64,000 bases of DNA. Origin: an uncultured Acidobacteriia bacterium. GTDB taxonomy: Bacteria; Acidobacteriota; Terriglobia; Bryobacterales; Bryobacteraceae. A program made the position numbers and the translations under genes. Positions 59,707-64,000 of the stretch are shown here, piece after piece. The notes beneath the pieces are model-generated. The model saw nothing but the letters and a program-made list of their open reading frames with translations, ran no database searches and was not told where the DNA came from. Position 1 is the first letter of the stretch. The number at the start of each line of letters is the position of its first letter. The stretch spans positions 1-64,000 of the forward strand of contig CAIUOG010000166.1 in NCBI GenBank assembly GCA_903900705.1, in the 5' to 3' direction.

Positions 59707-60132
59707 ATGCGGGCCACTCTATTGCTCCTGCTGGCCGCCTGCGTTGTTGCCGGCGGCCGGCAGGAGCCAACGAAAAAGCTGCCGGACGTCTGGCTGGATC
59801 CGGCAACAAAACTCACCTGGGCTGCGGCGGACAATGGTGTGGGCGTCAGCGCCGCACAGGCGGCATTCTACTGCTCGAACCTGGTCCTGGGCGGTCGAAA
59901 AAACTGGCGTCTACCCCGTATCGAAGAGCTGCAGCATCTCCACGGCGGCCCGGATGACGGGAATGGCCGCCACATCATCGGCCCCATCCATCTCACCGGC
60001 TGGGCGTGGAGTTCCACGCCCGGGAAGGCGACCGGTGAGCAATGGGTGCTCGACTTCGGAGACGGCGCGCGGGCGTCCGCGGTGCAGGGCGATTCCGGCC
60101 TGAACCGTGCGCTCTGTGTTCGCGGAAAGTAG
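59707..60132 (+). CDS. DUF1566-like secreted protein
   Basis: This 141-residue protein has a signal peptide-like start MRATLLLLLAACVVAGGR, perhaps a lipoprotein. The body fits the DUF1566 / Lcl C-terminal domain: WLDPATKLTWAAADNGVGVS, AAFYCSNLVLGGRKNWRLPR (the NWRLPR motif), IEELQHL, WAWSSTP and a terminal ALCVRGK. The family is thought to bind carbohydrate or collagen-like surfaces; the function is unsettled. It lies 6 bases after the TlpA-like gene and probably ends the operon, converging with the Gfo/Idh gene (5 bases between stops). Confidence 0.85.
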   Translation: MRATLLLLLAACVVAGGRQEPTKKLPDVWLDPATKLTWAAADNGVGVSAAQAAFYCSNLVLGGRKNWRLPRIEELQHLHGGPDDGNGRHIIGPIHLTGWAWSSTPGKATGEQWVLDFGDGARASAVQGDSGLNRALCVRGK

Positions 60133-60137
60133 CCCGC

Positions 60138-61541
60138 CTACACTTCGTAAGGCTTGCGATAAGCGGGGCGCGTCACCATCTTCGTCGCTTCCGCGTCACC
60201 CGTGAACTTCGGAACCGGACCAGCCTCCACGCGTAATCCGCGGCCCAGGCGATAGCTGATATTCGCCATGTGGCACAGATTCGCGCTCGGGACAGCGTTG
60301 GCGATGGGGTCATGCAGATCCTTCGCCTGGCGGGATTTCACGCACTGCAGGAAGTTCTGCATGTGGAGCCCCGTGGGGTCTCCCGCGCCCCGATCCGGCC
60401 GCTCGTCCATGATCAGTTCGCTTGAATCACCCTTATACGCCTGGAAGCCCGCGTCACTCATTGCGGCCCATCCGTCGCTGCCGTAAAAGAGATTGCCCAC
60501 GCCGACGTTCAGCGGATTGTTGTTGGGTCCCACCTGCATTGGAGCCGGAGCGGCTGGGCTCGCGCCCGCTGCCGGACCGCGTCCCGTCGTGGTCGGCGCC
60601 GGTCCCGCCGTCACCACGCGCGCCTGGCGGACGCCTTCGCCATTGGTCATCTTGCCGCGCACTTCCACCACCAACTGCTGCTCGCCGTAGCTGAAGCCGG
60701 CCGTGAGAGTGTTGGGCGTTTCCGTGTCGTCGTCAATTCCAAACTTGCCACCGAATGCCATGGCGGTCTTCGGCCAGATGGGGTCGCCCAGCGCCCAGCG
60801 CGCGATGCCGGTCTCGTGCACGCCCTGGTTGCCGATGTCGCCGTTCCCGGTATCCCAGAACCAGTGCCAGTAATAGCCGAAGCGCTTCTGGTTAAATGGC
60901 CGCATCGGGGCCGGGCCCAGAAACAGGTCCCAGTTCAGTCCGGCGGGCGTGGGGGTATCAGGCGTGTGCCCGATGGAGGGCCGCAGTTTGTAGCAAAGCG
61001 CCTTGCCCATGTAGAGCTTTCCGATGACGCCCTGCTGCAGCGCCGCGATCGCCTTGACCTTGAACGGCCAGCTGCGGTGCTGCGAACCCACCTGCATGAT
61101 GCGTTTGGTCTCGGTCTGCACCTGAATCATCCGCATGCCTTCGTAGATGTTGTAGCAGGCGGGTTTCTCGCCGTAAACATCCTTGCCGGCCTTCATGGCC
61201 CAGATGGCGGAAAGGGCATGCCAGTGGTTCGGAGTCGCGATGGAGACAGCCTCAATCGAGGGGTCGGCAAACATCTGCCGCATGTCTTCGAATTCTTTGG
61301 CTTTCGAGAGGCTCTTCCTGACCAGGGTCGCCTGCGCCTTTTCCCGCGCGGCCTGGTTGACGTCGCAGAGGCCCATGACGTTGGCCTCGCTCAGGCCGGT
61401 GTATGTGTTGAGGTGCGCGGTGCCGCGGCCACCCAGGCCCACGATCCCCACATTGACCTTGTCATTAGCGCCCCAGACGCGAACCGCCGACGCGGCCGTT
61501 AACGCTCCGAGGAAAAACCTGCGAGTTTTCTGTTCAGACAA
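60138..61541 (-). CDS. Gfo/Idh/MocA-family oxidoreductase, Tat-exported
   Basis: I choose the TTG at 61541: GGGAG lies 7 bases upstream and the product begins MSEQKTRRFFLGALTAASAV, a twin-arginine signal (TRRFFLG). The 467-residue enzyme has the Rossmann motif VGIVGLGGRGTAHLNTY and the family EKP site (GEKPACYNIYEG), and a C-terminal half with YWHWFWDTGNGDIGNQGVHE. NAD(P) is the expected cofactor, probably loaded before Tat export. Residues about 307-336 are a Pro/Ala/Gly/Thr-rich insertion. Relatives oxidise sugars at C3, giving 3-keto-glycosides that DUF1080 enzymes can cleave; two DUF1080 genes are in this window. It is divergent from the alcohol dehydrogenase gene. Confidence 0.88.
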   Translation of the reverse strand: MSEQKTRRFFLGALTAASAVRVWGANDKVNVGIVGLGGRGTAHLNTYTGLSEANVMGLCDVNQAAREKAQATLVRKSLSKAKEFEDMRQMFADPSIEAVSIATPNHWHALSAIWAMKAGKDVYGEKPACYNIYEGMRMIQVQTETKRIMQVGSQHRSWPFKVKAIAALQQGVIGKLYMGKALCYKLRPSIGHTPDTPTPAGLNWDLFLGPAPMRPFNQKRFGYYWHWFWDTGNGDIGNQGVHETGIARWALGDPIWPKTAMAFGGKFGIDDDTETPNTLTAGFSYGEQQLVVEVRGKMTNGEGVRQARVVTAGPAPTTTGRGPAAGASPAAPAPMQVGPNNNPLNVGVGNLFYGSDGWAAMSDAGFQAYKGDSSELIMDERPDRGAGDPTGLHMQNFLQCVKSRQAKDLHDPIANAVPSANLCHMANISYRLGRGLRVEAGPVPKFTGDAEATKMVTRPAYRKPYEV

Positions 61542-61563
61542 CGCGACACTCCCTTTCGCGGCA

Positions 61564-61657
61564 ATTGTATCAGGTGGCGGACGGGTATTCCGGGCCTGTC
61601 CGGACCAGCCTGTCCGGATCAGCTGGTCAGGATCACCCCTGGCCCGTCCGATACAAT
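61564..61657. promoter_or_regulatory. Symmetric divergent promoter region with direct repeats
   Basis: ATTGTATC (61564-61571) and GATACAAT (61650-61657) are perfect 8-bp inverted copies. Read toward each gene, both give a TACAAT -10-like box, 22 bases before the TTG at 61541 and 17 bases before the ATG at 61675. Between them lie two CCTGTCCGGA copies (61595-61604 and 61609-61618) 14 bases apart and a GACCAG/CTGGTC inverted pair (61603-61608 and 61623-61628). No good -35 hexamers are seen. An activator or repressor site for both genes is likely. Confidence 0.5.
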
Positions 61658-61674
61658 AGCGGTCGGAATAATTT

Positions 61675-62706
61675 ATGAACGCGCTTCTCCTCACCGAATA
61701 CATGAAGCTTGAGCTGGTCGACTTCCCGGAGCCCGAAATCGGCCCCGACGATGTTCTCGTCCGGGTCCGCGCCTGCGGCATCTGCGGCAGTGACGTCCAC
61801 GGCTTTGACGGCTCCTCGGGCCGCCGCAATCCCCCTCTCATCATGGGCCACGAAGCCGCGGGCGAAGTCGCCAAACTCGGCTCGAACGTCACCGACCTTC
61901 AGCCCGGCGACCGCGTCACCTTTGACTCCACCGTCTACTGCGGAAAGTGCACCTTCTGCGTCGCGGGCGATGTCAACTTGTGTGACAACCGTCAGGTGGT
62001 CGGAGTTGCCCCCAAGGAATTCAAACGCCATGGCGCGTTCGCGGAATACGTTTCGGTCCCGCGCCGCATCATGTATCGTCTGCCGGATACTTTTCCGTTT
62101 GAACAGGCCGCTCTCATCGAAGCCGTCTCGATCGGGGTCCACGCCGTCTCCATTACGCCGGTCAAACTGGGTGATACAGCGGTCGTCATCGGCGCCGGGA
62201 TGATCGGGCTCGTTACGCTCCAGGCTGCCAAAGCCGCCGGCTGCACCCGCATCATTGTGGTCGATATGGAAGACAACAAGCTCGAAGCGGCTCTCTCCAT
62301 GGGCGCGACGGACACCATCAACCCGAAGAACGCCAACGTTCCCGATGCCGTGAAGGCCCTTACCGGCGGCCGCGGGGCGGACGTCGCCTTCGAGTGCGTC
62401 GGTTACACCGTTCCCGTCGTCAGCGCCATCCACTCGGTCCGCAAGGGCGGCACCGTCACCCTGGTTGGCAATCTGCAGCCCAATATCGAAATCCCGCTGC
62501 AGTACGTCGTCACCCGCCAGATCCGCCTCCAGGGCTCCTGCGCGTCGAACGGCGAATACCCGCAGTGCATCGACATGATGGCGCGCGGCATTATCAAGGT
62601 CGCCCCGCTCATCTCCGCTGTTGCCCCGCTGTCCGATGGCGCATCCTGGTTCAATCGCCTCTACAATCACGAGCCGAATCTGATGAAAGTGGTCCTCGTT
62701 CCGTAG
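61675..62706 (+). CDS. Zinc-dependent alcohol/sorbitol dehydrogenase (MDR family)
   Basis: This 343-residue medium-chain dehydrogenase has the catalytic zinc ligands in RACGICGSDVHGF (Cys) and MGHEAAGEV (His-Glu). The structural zinc site appears as YCGKCTFCVAGDVNLC (four Cys), and the NAD-binding motif as VVIGAGMIGLVTLQAAK. The acidic VVDMEDNKLE after strand 2 suggests NAD. Sorbitol, threonine or galactitol-type dehydrogenases share these features; the substrate is uncertain. It is followed 21 bases later by an SDR gene, so both probably act on one polyol or sugar acid. It is divergent from the Gfo/Idh gene over a shared regulatory region. Confidence 0.9.
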   Translation: MNALLLTEYMKLELVDFPEPEIGPDDVLVRVRACGICGSDVHGFDGSSGRRNPPLIMGHEAAGEVAKLGSNVTDLQPGDRVTFDSTVYCGKCTFCVAGDVNLCDNRQVVGVAPKEFKRHGAFAEYVSVPRRIMYRLPDTFPFEQAALIEAVSIGVHAVSITPVKLGDTAVVIGAGMIGLVTLQAAKAAGCTRIIVVDMEDNKLEAALSMGATDTINPKNANVPDAVKALTGGRGADVAFECVGYTVPVVSAIHSVRKGGTVTLVGNLQPNIEIPLQYVVTRQIRLQGSCASNGEYPQCIDMMARGIIKVAPLISAVAPLSDGASWFNRLYNHEPNLMKVVLVP

Positions 62707-62709
62707 GCC

Positions 62710-62746
62710 TGTCCAATAACAAACTCTATGTCCGATAACAAACTCT
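62710..62746 (+). repeat. 18-bp tandem duplication across the SDR gene start
   Basis: TGTCC-A/G-ATAACAAACTCT occurs at 62710-62727 and again at 62729-62746, with one mismatch and a 19-base period. The second copy includes the start region of the SDR gene (ATG at 62728). The first copy has CTG where the second has ATG. The duplication therefore replaces the sequence where a ribosome site would normally be. Confidence 0.8.
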
Positions 62747-63522
62747 TCGACCTTACAGGCAAAGTTGCCCTCGTCACCGGCACCAGCCGCGGACTCGGGC
62801 AGTACATGGGCCGCGCACTCGCCCGCGCCGGAGCCGACCTCGTCATCACCAGCCGCAAAATCGCCGACCTCGCGCCTTTCCAGGCCGAGGTCGAAGCCCT
62901 GGGCCGCAAGGCTTTCCCTGTCGAACTCGACGTCCGCAATTACGACAGTATTCAGACTGCCGTGAAATCGGCCATCGAACACTACGGCAGGATTGACATC
63001 CTGGTGAACAACGCCGGCCTCAATGTCCGCAAGCCCGCTGTCGATATCACCTGGGACGATTGGAACCTTGTGCTCGAAACCAACCTGCGCGGCGAGTTCT
63101 TCGTTGCCCAGGCTGTCGCGAGGGATAGCATGATCCCCAATAAATACGGGCGCATCATTAACATTGGCTCCGTCACCAGCGTCTTTGGCTACGCGGGTCT
63201 CACCCCGTATTCGGCCAGCCGCGGCGGCGTCAAGCAGATGACGATGAGCCTTGCCGACGATTGGGGCAAGCACGGCATTACCGTCAACTGCCTCGCTCCG
63301 GGCTGGTTCAAAACCGCTCAGAACTCGGTGCTTTATGAGAACAAGGAATGGCTCGAATACATCGTCGACCGCATTCCGATGAAGCGGCCGGGCGCGCCCA
63401 AAGATCTGGACGGCGCGGTGGTCTTCCTCGCCTCTGACGCGAGCGAATACTTCACCGGCCAGACCATGCTTGTCGATGGCGGCATCTCCACCGGCGCCAC
63501 CAGGGCCACGGTCAATAAATGA
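62728..63522 (+). CDS. SDR-family oxidoreductase, gluconate 5-dehydrogenase-like
   Basis: This 264-residue classical SDR has the cofactor loop TGTSRGLGQ, NNAG motif (ILVNNAGLN), catalytic Ser in NIGSVTSVFG and YxxxK-type centre YSASRGGVKQMT, in which the usual Lys of YSASK is Arg and a Lys follows four residues later. The C-terminus (DASEYFTGQTMLVDGGIST) is normal for the family. The Arg change is worth noting, but activity is not excluded. Relatives reduce 5-keto-gluconate or oxidise similar sugar acids. It follows the alcohol dehydrogenase on the same strand. There is no recognisable ribosome site because of the duplicated start region. Confidence 0.88.
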   Translation: MSDNKLFDLTGKVALVTGTSRGLGQYMGRALARAGADLVITSRKIADLAPFQAEVEALGRKAFPVELDVRNYDSIQTAVKSAIEHYGRIDILVNNAGLNVRKPAVDITWDDWNLVLETNLRGEFFVAQAVARDSMIPNKYGRIINIGSVTSVFGYAGLTPYSASRGGVKQMTMSLADDWGKHGITVNCLAPGWFKTAQNSVLYENKEWLEYIVDRIPMKRPGAPKDLDGAVVFLASDASEYFTGQTMLVDGGISTGATRATVNK

Positions 63523-63581
63523 GTCCGGCCTTTCCGCGCGGGCCACTTGCCCGAGGCCCGCGCGGAAGCGCCCGCAATCCA

Positions 63582-64000
63582 ATGAAATCGCTGCTCCTGT
63601 TCATCCTGACGGCTTGCACCGCGTTCGCGCAGTTCAGCCGGCCCGTGCTCGACGCTCACAACTGTTATCCCTACGAAGGCAAATACAAAGACCGCATTGA
63701 CCGCGCCCTTTCGACAGGCTTTCCGGTGGGCATCGAACAGGACATCGGCTTCTGGAACGGGCAGGCTGTGGTCACTCATACCGAGAAAACCAATGGCTCC
63801 GAACCCACCCTCAAAGAGCACTTCTTTGAGCGCGTTCGCCCCATCATCGAAAAGGCCCTCAAAGAGAACCGCCGCGACCAGTGGCCTCTCATCATTCTCC
63901 ACTTCGATTTCAAAGACCTCAAGCCGCAGACGCTCAAAGCCGTTCTTGAGGTCCTGAAGGAGTATGAACCCTGGCTTGCCACCGGCAGCCACTCGTCGAT
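63582..64000 (+). CDS. Secreted PLC-like phosphodiesterase (TIM barrel), cut by window end
   Basis: The ATG at 63582 starts MKSLLLFILTACTAFAQ, a signal peptide, and 139 codons continue open to the end of the window. The visible part shows the PI-PLC/GDPD-like barrel opening: VLDAHNCYPYEGKYKDRIDR (His-Asn), FPVGIEQDIGFWNG (Glu-x-Asp metal ligands), VVTHTEKT (second catalytic His) and WPLIILHFDFKDL. This arrangement fits glycerophosphodiesterase or phosphoinositide phospholipase C relatives. The missing C-terminus prevents a finer call. It lies 59 bases after the SDR gene, possibly in the same operon. Confidence 0.75.
   Translation, partial: MKSLLLFILTACTAFAQFSRPVLDAHNCYPYEGKYKDRIDRALSTGFPVGIEQDIGFWNGQAVVTHTEKTNGSEPTLKEHFFERVRPIIEKALKENRRDQWPLIILHFDFKDLKPQTLKAVLEVLKEYEPWLATGSHSS

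Noticed and set aside
61633-63582. A 649-codon open frame on the minus strand opposite the alcohol dehydrogenase and SDR genes
   Set aside because: It mirrors the codon bias of two clear plus-strand genes, has no recognisable domain and spans two genes and their gap.

Overview
The window is GC-rich bacterial DNA that looks like a soil Acidobacteriota chromosome, most like the Bryobacteraceae/Solibacter group. This rests on family content, not on a marker-gene tree. The indicators are an ADOP-type MacB/FtsX orphan permease, a TIGR03435-type soil protein, several PEP-CTERM secreted proteins, a 1222-residue TonB-dependent receptor with an N-terminal carboxypeptidase-like domain, two DUF1080 proteins, a Tat-exported Gfo/Idh/MocA oxidoreductase and several hybrid histidine kinases. 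No rRNA, tRNA or CRISPR array was seen. No stretch above 300 bases lacks a gene; the longest gap is about 250 bases, between the Rrf2 gene and the GAF operon.

Layout. At 0-2.3 kb the 5' end of an ISL3-type transposase (minus strand) runs off the window edge and abuts the terminator of a PEP-CTERM / metallopeptidase-like pair. At 2.4-11.8 kb lie a divergent zinc-ribbon SDR, more PEP-CTERM proteins, a PAP2 phosphatase, a periplasmic-binding hybrid kinase, an M28 peptidase, a DUF4097 lipoprotein and a shrunken amidohydrolase-like lipoprotein. At 11.8-19.2 kb a plus-strand series holds a sugar isomerase, an MFS carrier, a malonyl-CoA-synthetase-like ligase, an S9 hydrolase, a class III aminotransferase and an FAD oxidoreductase. 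At 19.3-24.3 kb an ECF sigma factor, a soluble anti-sigma factor, a membrane protein and a hybrid kinase follow one another. At 24.3-30.3 kb are the TonB receptor and secreted carbohydrate-type proteins. At 30.3-41.3 kb are housekeeping genes: S4 protein, clpB, hsp20, MATE, a zinc ribbon, and larC-metG-tatD-polyprenyl synthase. At 41.3-45.6 kb are a secreted protein, the ADOP permease and an SDR.

The most interesting block is the minus-strand five-gene operon at 45.6-51.65 kb: a Rab/Ras-like small GTPase, a hybrid histidine kinase ending in an HPt domain, a metallo-beta-lactamase/receiver fusion, a coiled-coil protein, and a membrane protein joining a cytoplasmic longin/roadblock-like segment to a periplasmic OmpA peptidoglycan-binding domain. 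I infer a phosphorelay-plus-GTPase module tied to the cell wall. A second regulatory block at 54.2-59.7 kb has a divergent Rrf2 regulator, a small GAF-like protein, a PIG-L deacetylase and a GAF-tandem-ANTAR regulator. It is followed by a c-type heme protein whose leader carries two hairpins, and a TlpA-like thioredoxin protein.

At 59.7-64 kb a DUF1566-like protein, the Gfo/Idh/MocA oxidoreductase, a divergent zinc alcohol dehydrogenase, an SDR and a partial secreted phosphodiesterase point to sugar or polyol oxidation. Gene decay is visible in a frameshifted, internally deleted glycoside hydrolase (53.4-54.2 kb) and in an amidohydrolase reduced to its non-catalytic domain (11.4-11.8 kb).
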